This document shows, one piece after another, positions 41,607 through 50,915 of a stretch of 64,000 nucleotides of DNA. The position numbers were made by a program, and so were the translations under genes. The DNA lies in contig NZ_PXNQ02000009.1 in assembly GCF_003007735.2 (NCBI RefSeq), forward strand, positions 1 to 64,000, given 5' to 3'. Positions within the stretch are counted from its first letter, which is position 1; the number at the start of each line of letters is the position of its first letter. The notes beneath the pieces are model-generated. The model had not been told where the DNA came from, made no database searches, and was given only the letters and a program-made list of their open reading frames with translations. Source of the stretch: Paracoccus methylarcula. GTDB taxonomy: Bacteria > Pseudomonadota > Alphaproteobacteria > Rhodobacterales > Rhodobacteraceae.

Positions 41607-42373
41607 AGCTGGGCCCTTTCGTCAGGGAGCTGCGCCACTATCTGGCCGCAGTCGAATTGCGGGGTTGTTTCACCGAAGCCCTTCTCGCCCGGGAAATTGA
41701 ACAGGACGGGGCTGTCATTCGTTTCCTGCCGAAGCCCGGTCCAGTCGCTCTGTGTCTCCTGGCCGCCGAAAAAGCGGCCCATCGCGCGGTTGATGAATTG
41801 CTGGCCCGATCGTTCGATCAGCACCTCGCCATTGACATCGGTGGTGGTCAGTTCGAACCGCGTCTTTTCCAGCTTGATTCCATCGACGGTGACGGTCTCT
41901 CCGGTCAGTTCGTCATGGCCGACATGATGCAGCCGTTCCCCGGTATTGGACTCGGTCCAGAAGTCGAAATCATCATGGCCGGTCTCGATCAGGGTGCTGA
42001 AACTGGCGTGGTCCCTGGCCTCATCGACCAGCCGGTCCTCGATGCCGGAATTGGGATTGCGGCTTTCGATCCAGCGCGTTTCGGAATCGATCCGCGAGAT
42101 ATGGGTCGGCCCGTCCTCGTTGAAGATCGCGCTGCGCTGATGCCCATCCGGATCCGTGCCGCAACGATAGATCTGGCTGACCGTGCAGCCGCGATTTTGC
42201 ACCGTCACTTCGAGCTTGCAGCCCTGTGGCGGCGTGAAGGTGCCGGCATGGCTGGGCAGGGCGGTAAACGGTAATGCCGCAGCCCATGCCAGAACGGACA
42301 GTATTCCCGGCCCTTGCAGGGTGATCCGCGAGTCTTGCCGGGGGTGGATGCAGGCTTTGTGTCTCATTCTCAC
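41603..42373 (-). CDS. Secreted protein encoded between gltD and gltB
   Basis: A 256-aa protein with a hydrophobic signal segment (GILSVLAWAAALPFTALPSHA-type, cleavage after SHA near residue 43; the true start may be one of the later codons). The mature part has paired cysteines (GCKLEVTVQNRGCTVSQIYRC) and a late FDCGQIV. No known family is recognised. It is translationally coupled to gltB and four bases after gltD, an arrangement I associate with Rhodobacterales glt operons. A periplasmic role in a nitrogen-assimilation operon is unexplained. Confidence 0.78.
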
Positions 42374-42377
42374 GGCC

Positions 42378-43862
42378 TCATTCAGCGGCGACGCGCGCGT
42401 CGCCGGTCAGGAAGTTCGAGATCGATTCGGCAGCCTCGCGCCCGTCCCGGATCGCCCAGACCACCAGGCTGGCCCCGCGGACGATATCCCCGACCGCGTA
42501 GACCCCGGGGATAGAGGTGCGATGCGTCTGGAAATCGGCCTTGATCGTGCCCCAACGGGTGACCTCCAGCCCATCGACGCCCCAGAGCTGCGGCAGTTCC
42601 TCGGGCTCGAAGCCAAGCGCCTTGATGACCAGTTCGGCGGGCTCATCGTAATCGGCCCCTTCGATCAATTCCGGGGATTGACGGCCTGTAACATCGGGCG
42701 CGCCAAGCCGCATCTTCTGGACGCGGACGCCCCCGACTTGCGAAACGCCATCGACATCGCGTTCCTGCGCGGTGGCGGCCTCTCCGGTCACATGGCCGGT
42801 GAAGGCGCCGGGGGCCGAGAGCCAGACGAATTCCACGCCCTCCTCTTCGGCGTTCTGAACCTCGCGCTGAGAGCCCGGCATGTTCGAGCGGTCGCGGCGA
42901 TAGAGGCATTTGACCGATTGCGCGCCCTGGCGGATCGCGGTGCGCACGCAGTCCATGGCGGTATCGCCGCCGCCGATGACGACGACGCGCTTGCCCTTGG
43001 CATCCAGCTCGCCATCGTCGAAATCGGGCACGTCATCGCCGAAATCGACCCTGTTCGAGGCGGTCAGATAGTCGATGGCGCGCACCACGCCGCCGGCATC
43101 CGCATTGTCGATATCCAGGTCGCGGGTCTTGTAGACACCGGTGGCGATCAGCACCGCGTCATGCTTGCCCCGGATCGCGTCGAAGCTGATATCCTCGCCG
43201 ACATTGCAGTTCAGCACGAATTCGACGCCGCCATCCTCCAGCAGCTTGTTGCGGCGCAGGACGATGTCCTTCTCCAGCTTGAAGCCGGGAATGCCATAGG
43301 TCAGCAATCCGCCCGCGCGGTCATGGCGGTCATAGACGGTGACCTGGAACCCCATCCGGCGCAGCGCATCCGCCGCCGCCAGGCCACCCGGCCCGGCGCC
43401 GATGATCCCGACGCTTTCGGCGCGTTCCTGACGGGGCGAGACCGGCTGGACCCAGCCATTCTCCCATGCGCTGTCGGTGATATATTTCTCGACCGCGCCG
43501 ATGGTGACGGTGCCGTGGCCGGATTGCTCGATCACGCAATTGCCTTCGCACAAACGGTCCTGCGGACAGATGCGGCCGCAGATCTCGGGGAATGTATTGG
43601 TCGATTGGCTGACTTCGTAGGCCTCTTTCAGGCGGCCTTCGGCGGTCAGGCGCAGCCAGTCGGGGATATTGTTGTGCAGCGGGCAATGCGTCTGGCAATA
43701 GGGCACGCCGCACTGGCTGCAGCGGCCAGCCTGTTCCGCCGCCTTTTGCCCGGCGTATTCGCGGTAAATCTCGTGGAAGTCCTCGCTGCGCTCGGCGGCG
43801 CTGCGTTTTTCCGGCATCTCGCGCGGAGTGGATACGAATTTAAGCATTTTCTGCGTGGCCAT
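42378..43862 (-). CDS. gltD: Glutamate synthase (NADPH) small subunit
   Basis: A 494-aa beta subunit. Two N-terminal 4Fe-4S cysteine sets are visible (CSQCGVPYCQTHCP and CGRICPQDRLCEGNC). The FAD domain has VGIIGAGPGGLAAADALRRMG, and the NADPH domain VVVIGGGDTAMDCVRTA. The C-terminal GVYAVGDIVRGASLVVWAI matches the pyridine-nucleotide reductase fold. It supplies electrons to GltB. First gene of the gltD-orf-gltB operon. Confidence 0.96.
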   Translation of the reverse strand: MATQKMLKFVSTPREMPEKRSAAERSEDFHEIYREYAGQKAAEQAGRCSQCGVPYCQTHCPLHNNIPDWLRLTAEGRLKEAYEVSQSTNTFPEICGRICPQDRLCEGNCVIEQSGHGTVTIGAVEKYITDSAWENGWVQPVSPRQERAESVGIIGAGPGGLAAADALRRMGFQVTVYDRHDRAGGLLTYGIPGFKLEKDIVLRRNKLLEDGGVEFVLNCNVGEDISFDAIRGKHDAVLIATGVYKTRDLDIDNADAGGVVRAIDYLTASNRVDFGDDVPDFDDGELDAKGKRVVVIGGGDTAMDCVRTAIRQGAQSVKCLYRRDRSNMPGSQREVQNAEEEGVEFVWLSAPGAFTGHVTGEAATAQERDVDGVSQVGGVRVQKMRLGAPDVTGRQSPELIEGADYDEPAELVIKALGFEPEELPQLWGVDGLEVTRWGTIKADFQTHRTSIPGVYAVGDIVRGASLVVWAIRDGREAAESISNFLTGDARVAAE

Positions 43863-43939
43863 GGCTGCGCAACCTTCCGAATGTCAGGAACTCCCGCAAT
43901 CCGGATAAGGCAAGGCGAGGCGAATGAAAAGTCAGCAAT

Positions 43940-44010
43940 ACTGACCTAAATGGTGATTTCCTGATGCTGCAAGAGAAAAAATCTTTGGAAATGGCTCAAT
44001 TTAGGTCAGT
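43940..44010. promoter_or_regulatory. Spaced 12-bp inverted repeat upstream of gltD
   Basis: ACTGACCTAAAT (43940-43951) and ATTTAGGTCAGT (43999-44010) are perfect inverse copies 47 bp apart in the 153-bp gtlD–uppP gap, which is AT-rich. They could be paired regulator sites, a loop-forming operator, or a structured leader. No known consensus (such as NtrC) is matched. Confidence 0.4.
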
Positions 44011-44015
44011 TATGC

Positions 44016-44819
44016 TTACATACCTGCCGCGAGAGCCAATAAAACAAGGCTGCCGATAATGATTCGCCACCAGCCGAACAGCGCGTATCCTTGCTTCGAG
44101 ACATAACCCAGCAGCCAGCGCACCACGAAGATCGCCGTGATCATGGCGCAAACGAAGCCGATGGCGATATTCCCCAATGCCGCCCCGTCCAGCACATCGC
44201 GATTCTTGTAGAGATCATAGGCAAAGGCCCCGAGCATCGTCGGTATCGAGAGGAAGAACGAGAATTCCGCCGCCGAGCGCTTGTCTGCGCCCAGCAGCAA
44301 TGCCCCGACAATGGTGGCGCCCGATCGCGACACGCCGGGTATCATCGCCAGGCACTGGATGACGCCGATCTTGAAGGCCATCGCCAGGGGGAAATCCTCG
44401 GCCCGGTGATAGGCCGGGTTCGTCGCCCACCGATCCACATACAGGATCACGATCCCACCCAGGACCAGCATGGTTGCAATCAGCACCGGGGTTTCGAACA
44501 GGATCGTCTTGATGACGTCATGGGCCAGGACGCCAAGCACCACTGCGGGCATGAAGGCCAGCAGCACCGCGGCGATGAAGCGCCGCGATTGCGGGTCGCG
44601 TGGCGCCGTGGAAAAAATCTGCCACAGGCGTTCGGCATAGACCGCCAGGATCGCGAGGACCGCGCCAAGCTGGATGACGACCTCGAATGCCCGGCCGGGC
44701 GAGACGAATCCCATGAAATGACCGGCCAGCAGGACATGTCCCGTGGAAGAGACCGGGATGAACTCGGTCAGGCCCTCGAGAATGCCGAGGACAACGGCGA
44801 TGATGGTATTGGGCTCCAT
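44016..44819 (-). CDS. uppP: Undecaprenyl-diphosphatase
   Basis: A 267-aa integral membrane phosphatase of the BacA/UppP family, recycling the lipid carrier of cell-wall synthesis. The conserved [14 protein letters not shown] (residues ~15-28) and PGVSRSGAT (residues ~162-170) active-site motifs are intact; about eight TM helices. Its ATG overlaps the stop of the NDUFA9-like gene (TGATG). Confidence 0.96.
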   Translation of the reverse strand: MEPNTIIAVVLGILEGLTEFIPVSSTGHVLLAGHFMGFVSPGRAFEVVIQLGAVLAILAVYAERLWQIFSTAPRDPQSRRFIAAVLLAFMPAVVLGVLAHDVIKTILFETPVLIATMLVLGGIVILYVDRWATNPAYHRAEDFPLAMAFKIGVIQCLAMIPGVSRSGATIVGALLLGADKRSAAEFSFFLSIPTMLGAFAYDLYKNRDVLDGAALGNIAIGFVCAMITAIFVVRWLLGYVSKQGYALFGWWRIIIGSLVLLALAAGM

Positions 44820-45805
44820 CAGGAGATGCGCAGGTTCTTGGCCGATTGCTTGATATCGTCATATTGACCCGATGGGCGGAAGCGCCAGAGATAATCCTCG
44901 ATGACGGCCTCGGGGGCGCTTGGCTGGATCCCGAATGCGGCAAATCCCCGGGCATCCTCGCCGACGATATTGTCCTGCCGCAGCAATGCAAGCTGATCGC
45001 CGTTCAGAAGCCTGTTGGTGAACAGCCCGCCGGTCAGGTATTGGGCCGCGTCCAATATGCCCGCGCCGATGCGAGCAAGCCAGAACGGCATGTTCAGCAC
45101 CAGCCGGCGGCGATAGGTCACCTTCAACACCTGTTCCACGATTTCGCGGACGGTCAGCATGTCGGGACCACCCAGTTCATAGATGCCGGATGCGACTTGC
45201 CCCTCGGCGGCGATGACTGCGGCCAATGCCACGTCGTCCACGTGAGCGGGTTGCATCCGGGTGCGGCTGCCGATCACCGGCATGATCGGGCCGAATCGTG
45301 CCAGGCTCGCGAAGCGGTTGTAAAAGCTATCGCCGGTCCCGAAGAGCACCGAAGGCCGCAGGACGACCGCGTCGGGACGGTTCTCGATCACAGCGGCTTC
45401 GCCCCGTGCTTTCGCGGCGACATATTTGCTGGACGAAGCGGCATCCACGCCAAGACCCGAGATATGCACGACCTGCGCGATTCCCATCTCTTGCGACAGG
45501 CGCGCGATGTTCCGGGCGCCGTCCTCGAAAATCGATTTGAAGGTGCTTTTCCCTTGTTTCGACGTGATATTCACGCAGTTGACGACGGCATCGGCACCGG
45601 ACATGGCCGCCCGGACCGATTCCTCGTCACGGATATTGCAAAGTACCGGAACGACCTGGCCCACCGCGCCATAGGTGCGCGTGAACAGCGCCTCGTTCGG
45701 GCGGCGCACGGCAATCCGCACCCGCCAGCCGCGCTTGGCCATCAGACGTGCCACCTGACGCCCAAGAAACCCCGAGCCGCCAAAGATCGTGACCAGTTTC
45801 GCCAT
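44819..45805 (-). CDS. NDUFA9-like NAD(P)-binding protein (complex I-associated family)
   Basis: A 328-aa extended short-chain-dehydrogenase-like protein: [30 protein letters not shown] binds the nucleotide, followed by [24 protein letters not shown] and [18 protein letters not shown]. This pattern is that of the mitochondrial complex I subunit NDUFA9 and its alphaproteobacterial relatives, which lack dehydrogenase activity. GGAGGCGAGAAGCCC precedes the ATG at 45805; the longer frame has no homology upstream. Confidence 0.85.
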   Translation of the reverse strand: MAKLVTIFGGSGFLGRQVARLMAKRGWRVRIAVRRPNEALFTRTYGAVGQVVPVLCNIRDEESVRAAMSGADAVVNCVNITSKQGKSTFKSIFEDGARNIARLSQEMGIAQVVHISGLGVDAASSSKYVAAKARGEAAVIENRPDAVVLRPSVLFGTGDSFYNRFASLARFGPIMPVIGSRTRMQPAHVDDVALAAVIAAEGQVASGIYELGGPDMLTVREIVEQVLKVTYRRRLVLNMPFWLARIGAGILDAAQYLTGGLFTNRLLNGDQLALLRQDNIVGEDARGFAAFGIQPSAPEAVIEDYLWRFRPSGQYDDIKQSAKNLRIS

Positions 45806-45994
45806 GGGCTTCTCGCCTCCTTCGTGCCGCGTCATAGCCTCAATACTCAAGGCGAGGTCGCGCGACAAGGCGCCCCGCCGGGGTCAAACGCCGCAGGGCC
45901 GCAATTTTCAGGTAAAATTTGCGCAAATGCGGACACATATCGGCCGCGACCCGGAGGATCTCATCCCGGGAGCGATTTTTTTGCGAACATCCCA

Positions 45995-46021
45995 TTGACG
46001 CCCCCACCGACTGGTTATAGT
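45995..46021 (+). promoter_or_regulatory. Candidate tRNA-Leu promoter
   Basis: TTGACG (45995-46000) and TATAGT (46016-46021) with a short 15-bp spacer, ending 19 bp before the mature tRNA. Confidence 0.5.
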
Positions 46022-46040
46022 TACCCCGCTCACACCACCT

Positions 46041-46125
46041 GCCCAGGTGGCGGAATTGGTAGACGCGCACGGTTCAGGTCCGTGTGCCGCAAGGCGTGGA
46101 GGTTCGAGTCCTCTCCTGGGCACCA
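46041..46125 (+). tRNA. tRNA-Leu (anticodon CAG)
   Basis: A class II tRNA of 85 nt including CCA. Acceptor stem GCCCAGG pairs with CCTGGGC; the D-loop region is GGCGGAATTGGTAGACGCG; the anticodon loop reads TTCAGGT giving CAG; a variable arm TGCCGCAAGGCG follows; the T-arm is GAGGTTCGAGTCCTC. CCA is encoded. Its 3' end is the integration site of the element to the right. Confidence 0.97.
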
Positions 46126-46126
46126 A
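46110..46126 (+). other. attL core (tRNA-Leu 3' end)
   Basis: CCTCTCCTGGGCACCAA covers the T-arm/acceptor end of the tRNA and is repeated, with two extra G, at 58420-58438. Integration therefore leaves the tRNA intact at this side. Confidence 0.8.
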
Positions 46127-46148
46127 GTCTTCGATTACAGCCGATCTA

Positions 46149-46189
46149 AAATCCCCCGAAACCCACAAAAACAAGGGTTTCGGGGATTT
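46149..46189. terminator. Strong hairpin just inside attL
   Basis: AAATCCCCCGAAACCC pairs with GGGTTTCGGGGATTT around a ten-base A-rich loop, with one bulged C. It lies 23 bp past the tRNA and probably ends tRNA transcription after integration separated the gene from its own terminator (now at 58441). Confidence 0.65.
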
Positions 46190-46235
46190 CACTTGGTCGG
46201 GCGTGGTGCAAATTCGCTGAGATTCTACGCATGAT

Positions 46236-46288
46236 CATGGTATTTCTGGCTTTCCGATACCATGATGCGAGAGGCGAAAAATACCATG
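46236..46288. promoter_or_regulatory. Integrase arm-type sites, attL side
   Basis: The octamer CATGGTAT occurs at 46236-46243 and, inverted as ATACCATG, at 46257-46264 and 46281-46288, just before the integrase gene. Two more copies lie by attR (58360, 58372). Their restriction to the two ends suggests binding by the integrase N-terminal domain. Confidence 0.6.
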
Positions 46289-46310
46289 CCCCTGAATCGG
46301 AGATTCGGCT

Positions 46311-47510
46311 GTGGCTTTGACTGAACAACAAATACGCGCCCTGAAACCCCAAGCGAAAGCTTACCGCAAAGGGGATAGGGATGGGCTCTACCTGCAAGTG
46401 ACCCCTTCAGGCGGGAAACACTGGCGCCTGAATTACAGTTTCCAAGGCAAGCAGAAGACTGCCAGCTTTGGCAGCTATCCCGAGGTCAATCTCTATAATG
46501 CCCGCCAGGAACTGGCGAAGGCGAAAGACCTGTTGCGGGATGGCATCGATCCGAACGCGGCAAAAAAGGCTGATGGAGGTCCATCTGACCCCGAGGGCGA
46601 GACCTTCCAATCTGTCGCAACCCGATGGTTCAAGCTGAACAAGGATCAGTGGGCATCCAGCTACTACAACCGGATGCGCAACCGCATGGTGCGGGATTGC
46701 TTCCCGGAGATAGGGGGCAAGCCTGTTGCGAGCATCACGCCTGCTGACGTGCTGGCCTGCATCCGCAAGATAGAGGAGCGTGGCGCTATCGAGACCGGCA
46801 GGCGCATTCATCAGATTATGGGGGCTGCCTTCCGATTCGCAGTGGCCGAGAACCTAATCCCGTTCGATCCATCCCGAGATATTGGTAGCGCCTTGGCGCC
46901 CAAGCCCAAGGTCCAGCACCGCGCCGCCATGCCTGCCGATCAGATTGGCGACTTTCTGAAGAGCCTTGACGGATACCGCGTTGACCCTGTGACGGTCGCG
47001 GCAATGCGCTTGGTGATCTTCACGGTTGTGAGAACGTCAGAACTGAGATTTGCCGAATGGTCCGAGTTCGAGGATCTGGACGGCAAGGAACCGTTGTGGC
47101 GCATTGCGGGCCCGAAAATGAAGATGCGGCGCGATCACTTGGTGCCGCTATCCCGGCAGGCGGTGCAGGTGCTGAAAGAGTTGAAGCCCCTGACAGGTCA
47201 TCAGCGATTCGTTTTCCTGAGCCAGCAAGCCGGGATGAAAAAACCGATCAGTGAAAATACGATGTTGTATACTCTCTACCGCTCCGGGCATCACTCGCGC
47301 GCAACCACGCATGGATTCAGGTCGTCGTTCTCGACATGGAGTAACGAGTCCGGCTGGAACCGCGACTGGATCGAGATGTGCCTGGCGCATGTCGATGGAT
47401 CGGTGAGGAGCGCATATAATCATGCTCTCTACTTGGGCCAGCGCCGGAAACTGTTGCAGGCGTGGGCGGACTTCATCAGCCCGCCTGGCGAGTTTGACGA
47501 TATCCTATAA
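46311..47510 (+). CDS. int: Tyrosine-type site-specific integrase (P4 family)
   Basis: A 399-aa integrase with an N-terminal DUF4102 arm-binding domain (ALKPQAKAYRKGDRDGLYLQV), a SAM-like core-binding domain (~100-190) and a catalytic domain with R241 (VVRTSELRF), H334-x-x-R337 (THGFRSSF), H360 and Y369 (SAYNH). All active residues are present. The GTG start has GGAG eight bases upstream; the gene begins 185 bp from the tRNA and reads inward. A terminator follows at 47531. No excisionase gene was found. Confidence 0.95.
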   Translation: MALTEQQIRALKPQAKAYRKGDRDGLYLQVTPSGGKHWRLNYSFQGKQKTASFGSYPEVNLYNARQELAKAKDLLRDGIDPNAAKKADGGPSDPEGETFQSVATRWFKLNKDQWASSYYNRMRNRMVRDCFPEIGGKPVASITPADVLACIRKIEERGAIETGRRIHQIMGAAFRFAVAENLIPFDPSRDIGSALAPKPKVQHRAAMPADQIGDFLKSLDGYRVDPVTVAAMRLVIFTVVRTSELRFAEWSEFEDLDGKEPLWRIAGPKMKMRRDHLVPLSRQAVQVLKELKPLTGHQRFVFLSQQAGMKKPISENTMLYTLYRSGHHSRATTHGFRSSFSTWSNESGWNRDWIEMCLAHVDGSVRSAYNHALYLGQRRKLLQAWADFISPPGEFDDIL

Positions 47511-47530
47511 GTATATCTGATATTCGATCG

Positions 47531-47558
47531 AATGGGCGCCGTGGACTCGGCGCCCATT
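47531..47558 (+). terminator. Terminator after int
   Basis: AATGGGCGCCG and CGGCGCCCATT form a perfect 11-bp stem with loop TGGACT, followed by TCTATGG. It separates int from the replication gene. Confidence 0.7.
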
Positions 47559-47592
47559 TCTATGGCACATTCAACTATATGTGGTGGTGTCC

Positions 47593-47682
47593 CTAGTTAG
47601 TCAACTAGATGTTGATTGATTGGGGCGCCGTAACGCAAAGAAAAAGAGCGTCTCGGGTTTCCGGCCCATGTGAGACGCTCTT
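47593..47682 (+). promoter_or_regulatory. Palindrome and hairpin before the primase gene
   Basis: CTAGTT-AGTC-AACTAG (47593-47608) is a perfect 16-bp palindrome suited to a dimeric repressor. Next, AAGAGCGTCTC (47644-47654) pairs with GAGACGCTCTT (47672-47682) around a 17-base loop ending 17 bp before the primase ATG. The second could act as an attenuator or mRNA-level switch. Confidence 0.45.
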
Positions 47683-47699
47683 CATAGAAAGTGTGAACC

Positions 47700-50006
47700 A
47701 TGACTAACATACCTGCGAGTGACTCGCAATACCGTCTCGACGCTGAATCCCTCGATCTGCTAGGGGGCACCAATGTTGTCCCGCTGCGGATTCCCACCAA
47801 TAACCGAGATGCGGCGCTTCATTGGGCCGAGCGCGGGCACCGCGTGCTGTTCCTGCGCGATTGGGGGGATGGTGACGGTAGAAAGCCTTTCGAGGGATGG
47901 CAGAGAGGCGCGACGACCAGCGCCGAGGTGATCAACGGATGGTGGGATAAGTATCCCGACGCGATCCCGGCATTGCTCTGCGACAACAAGGTTGTGCTGG
48001 ATGTTGACGTGAAACACGGTAATGACGGGATAGCGACTCTCCGGGGGAAAGGTTTCGGTGACCTCGCCGCCTTGTCGCCAAGCCGGACGCGGACCAAGAG
48101 CGGCGGTTATCATCTCTTCTTTGAGGGCCCCGATGACCGGGTGAAAAACTGGGTTGGCGAAGTCGGGCCGGGGCTGGATACCCGTTGCAACAGCGGCGGG
48201 CTTGTCATTGCCCCCTATGCGACGATTGAAGGCAAGCAATATGTGCCCGAGGGGGCGCCGCTTGGATCGGTCGCACTGCCCCGCTTCCCCGATGAACTGG
48301 TGCCCGAGGACAAGCAGGACTACCCCTCAGTCGAGGCGCAGGAGGCCGACGAGGAACAGCGCGAATGGGCTGCTGATCATTTGCGCAAGCTGGCGTCGAA
48401 CCTGGCGGCAACGCCATTAGGCGAGCGCCACGGCACCCTGAACGCTGCTGCACTATGGGCAGGGGGCGCAGGAGCCCACAAGGCGCTGACACAAGAGCAG
48501 GCGATGGATGCCCTGCTTGCAGCCTGCCGGAAATGGCCCGAGCCTTTTGACGAGCGTAAGGAGCGCGGCAAGATCGAACGCGCATGGCGAGATGGGTTGA
48601 AGAAACCTGTCATGTTGCCGGGGATGCATGACCATACGGACGTTTTCGAGGATCAAGGCGAGCCGGAACAGCGCGAGGAAAAGCCGGATCTAGATTGCGA
48701 CACATGGGAATTGCTAGGCGGGCCGGATGTAGAGCCCAAGGGCAAGCAAGATCCCCGCGTCGTATTGAATGATCACCATGCTGTCGTGAGTCTTGGCGGC
48801 AAGACTGCGATCATGACGATTGAAGGCGACCGGGTTGCATTCGGTAATCCTGCCGACCTGAAGTTGCGCTATCAGAACCGCCGCCACGGGAAGCGCACCT
48901 TGGCCGAGGCGTGGCTGGAATGGAGCGGCAGGCAGGAATATCCCGGCGGCGTTGTTTTCCGCCCCGATGGCCGAGCCCCGGTTGCTGCTTATAACCTGTG
49001 GCGCGGATGGGCCATTGAGCCGAAAGAGTCGGCATCGTGCCATCTATTCCTGGACCATTTGCGCAACGTCATCTGCAACGGTCATCGGGGGCATTATGAA
49101 TGGATACTCTGCTGGATGGCGCACATGGTCCAGCGCCCCGCCGAAAAGCCGCGATCTGCCATTGTCCTGCGAGGCGAGAAAGGGGCGGGGAAAGATATTG
49201 TGGCATCCTATCTATCCCGGCTCATGCATGAGTCCGCCTATCTGAATACTGCCGATCAGGAATCCGTATGGGGGCATTTCAATGGCGCGATTGCAAACAA
49301 GCTTTTCATCCATCTGGAAGAGGCATTCTTTCATGGAGACCACGGGGCAGACTCGCGGGTCAAGAACCTGATCACCGCCAATAAGCAGACGATCAATGAA
49401 AAGCATGCGCCAGTCTATTCCGTGGAGTCGTTCCATCGGCTCTGGATCACATCGAACGAGTTCCGCCCGGTAAACGCCACCTCGGGCGAAAGGCGTTATT
49501 TCATCTCTGAAGTGTCGGATGAGCAAAAGGGCAATTCAGCATATTTCGATGCGCTTGTGCGCGAGATGAACGGCGATGGTCCGAGCGCCCTAATGCACCT
49601 CCTCATGCACTACGACTTGACGGGGTGGCATCATCAGCCACCAGCTACCGAAGCCTTGCTGGACACCATCGCCGAGGGGCTCAGGGGCGTCCAAGCGTGG
49701 ATGGCTGATTGCATTGAGGCTGAGGGAATCGTTGCAGCCGACAGAGCCTTGTTGTGGCGAGGTGAACCCATCGAGACTGACCGATTGCGTGATGCATTCG
49801 AGGGATGGGCCAGCAAGCCCGGCAATCGCTATCGTACGCAGCAAACAAGCGAAAAGGCGTTCGGCAAGCAAATAGCGCCATTCCTCGCCAAGCGACGCTT
49901 CAAGGAAGGCCCGCGCGATGATCGCGAATGGTATTACCTGCTTAAATCCCCCGAGGACTGCCGCAAGGTCTTGGATAGCATCATATCGAAAGGCAACCAG
50001 GCATGA
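47700..50006 (+). CDS. Primase-polymerase / superfamily 3 helicase replication protein
   Basis: A 768-aa replication protein. Residues ~40-200 form a bifunctional primase-polymerase domain: GHRVLFLRDWGDGDGRKPF, VVLDVDVKHG with the catalytic DVD at 101-103, and KSGGYHLFFEG. Residues ~440-640 form a DUF5906/D5-type helicase with Walker A GEKGAGKD (492-499), NKLFIHLEEAFFHGD (Walker B) and LWITSNEFRP (sensor/motif C). A winged C-terminus follows. Such proteins replicate phages and satellites from an adjacent origin; iterons lie right after the gene. Confidence 0.9.
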   Translation: MTNIPASDSQYRLDAESLDLLGGTNVVPLRIPTNNRDAALHWAERGHRVLFLRDWGDGDGRKPFEGWQRGATTSAEVINGWWDKYPDAIPALLCDNKVVLDVDVKHGNDGIATLRGKGFGDLAALSPSRTRTKSGGYHLFFEGPDDRVKNWVGEVGPGLDTRCNSGGLVIAPYATIEGKQYVPEGAPLGSVALPRFPDELVPEDKQDYPSVEAQEADEEQREWAADHLRKLASNLAATPLGERHGTLNAAALWAGGAGAHKALTQEQAMDALLAACRKWPEPFDERKERGKIERAWRDGLKKPVMLPGMHDHTDVFEDQGEPEQREEKPDLDCDTWELLGGPDVEPKGKQDPRVVLNDHHAVVSLGGKTAIMTIEGDRVAFGNPADLKLRYQNRRHGKRTLAEAWLEWSGRQEYPGGVVFRPDGRAPVAAYNLWRGWAIEPKESASCHLFLDHLRNVICNGHRGHYEWILCWMAHMVQRPAEKPRSAIVLRGEKGAGKDIVASYLSRLMHESAYLNTADQESVWGHFNGAIANKLFIHLEEAFFHGDHGADSRVKNLITANKQTINEKHAPVYSVESFHRLWITSNEFRPVNATSGERRYFISEVSDEQKGNSAYFDALVREMNGDGPSALMHLLMHYDLTGWHHQPPATEALLDTIAEGLRGVQAWMADCIEAEGIVAADRALLWRGEPIETDRLRDAFEGWASKPGNRYRTQQTSEKAFGKQIAPFLAKRRFKEGPRDDREWYYLLKSPEDCRKVLDSIISKGNQA

Positions 50007-50330
50007 TGGGCGTTCTATCAGGCGTGACCCATGTGACTCGGGTCACGGATATCAACATGGGTCACCGATTTTCTTTTGGTTTCAAGGCCGTGACCCATGT
50101 GACCCATGTGACCCGTTTAAAAAGAGACTCATACACGCACATGCGCGCGCGCACGCACACGCACACTCGCGCGCAGGGCTACATCAAAACCACATGGGTC
50201 ACGGGTCACATGGGTCACGCATCGATTTCTCGCGATCTTTCGGGTCCTTCCGAGGCCGACACGCCCGACTTGGGGGCGCTGAACCGTGTGGGTCCACTTT
50301 CCAAAATGAAAAATTTTATGGTGTAACAAC
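50007..50330. promoter_or_regulatory. Iteron-like dyad, candidate replication origin
   Basis: Nine copies of GTGACCC or its complement GGGTCAC lie between 50024 and 50218. Three direct copies at 9-bp spacing (50090, 50099, 50108) face three inverse copies (50196, 50203, 50212) across a 75-bp segment with TTTAAAAAG and alternating CG/CA runs. Iterons next to a primase-helicase gene are the usual form of satellite and phage origins. A 107-codon frame spans it but reads as repeated THVT peptides. An AT-rich leader then precedes terS at 50331. Confidence 0.6.
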
Positions 50331-50915
50331 ATGGATTTAAATCGATCCCAGCCCGAGAACGACGATCACGACGACCTGTTGGGTGGGAATAGTCGAGATT
50401 CTTCGCCGGAGATCCCGAATCCTGCCCCGCTGGCTGGCTCTAGCGACTCGTCCGAAGCGTTCCCGCATGAAGTGAAAGAGGGCACGCTGGCGCAAATTCT
50501 GGGCATCACGGGAAATCGCGTCAGAGTGCTTGCGCAGGATGGAGTCGTGGTCCGATCCCGTCGCGGCTTTTACGACACTCGCGCATCGATCAAGAACTAC
50601 TGCGCCAGGTTGCGGGAAGGCGCATCACGGGCCGGGAAACAACCGTCAGAATCCAGCGATCAGAAAGCCGAGGTGCTGCGCCTGACACGCGCCAAGGCCG
50701 ACAGGGAGGAGGCACGGGTTGCTCGCGAGCGCGGCGAATTGATTCCGATTGATGATGTGCGCCGGGAATGGACCGACCTTGCGGTCAACTTGCGCAGTCA
50801 GATTCTCAATATCGGTCCTCGCGTATCCGCCCGCACCGGGCTGGACCGTGACACCGCCGCCTTGCTTGAAGAGGAATTGCGCCTTGCCTTGACGGAGTTG
50901 GACAATGCACGCTGA
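50331..50915 (+). CDS. terS: Terminase small subunit (Nu1-like)
   Basis: A 194-aa DNA-packaging initiator. An acidic N-terminus is followed by an HTH (LAQILGITGNRVRVLAQDGVVVRSRRGFYDTRASI, residues ~51-87) that would recognise cos/pac, then a long helical segment (RLTRAKADREEARVARERGELI) typical of Nu1-type subunits for oligomerisation and contact with TerL. It overlaps terL by 11 bases. Owning a terS gives the element its own packaging specificity. Confidence 0.85.
   Translation: MDLNRSQPENDDHDDLLGGNSRDSSPEIPNPAPLAGSSDSSEAFPHEVKEGTLAQILGITGNRVRVLAQDGVVVRSRRGFYDTRASIKNYCARLREGASRAGKQPSESSDQKAEVLRLTRAKADREEARVARERGELIPIDDVRREWTDLAVNLRSQILNIGPRVSARTGLDRDTAALLEEELRLALTELDNAR

Noticed and set aside
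50003-50326. 107-codon frame after the primase gene, overlapping its stop
   Set aside because: Its peptide is mostly THVT/THTH repeats produced by the iterons and CA runs; the DNA-level dyad explains it better. Kept as an origin instead.
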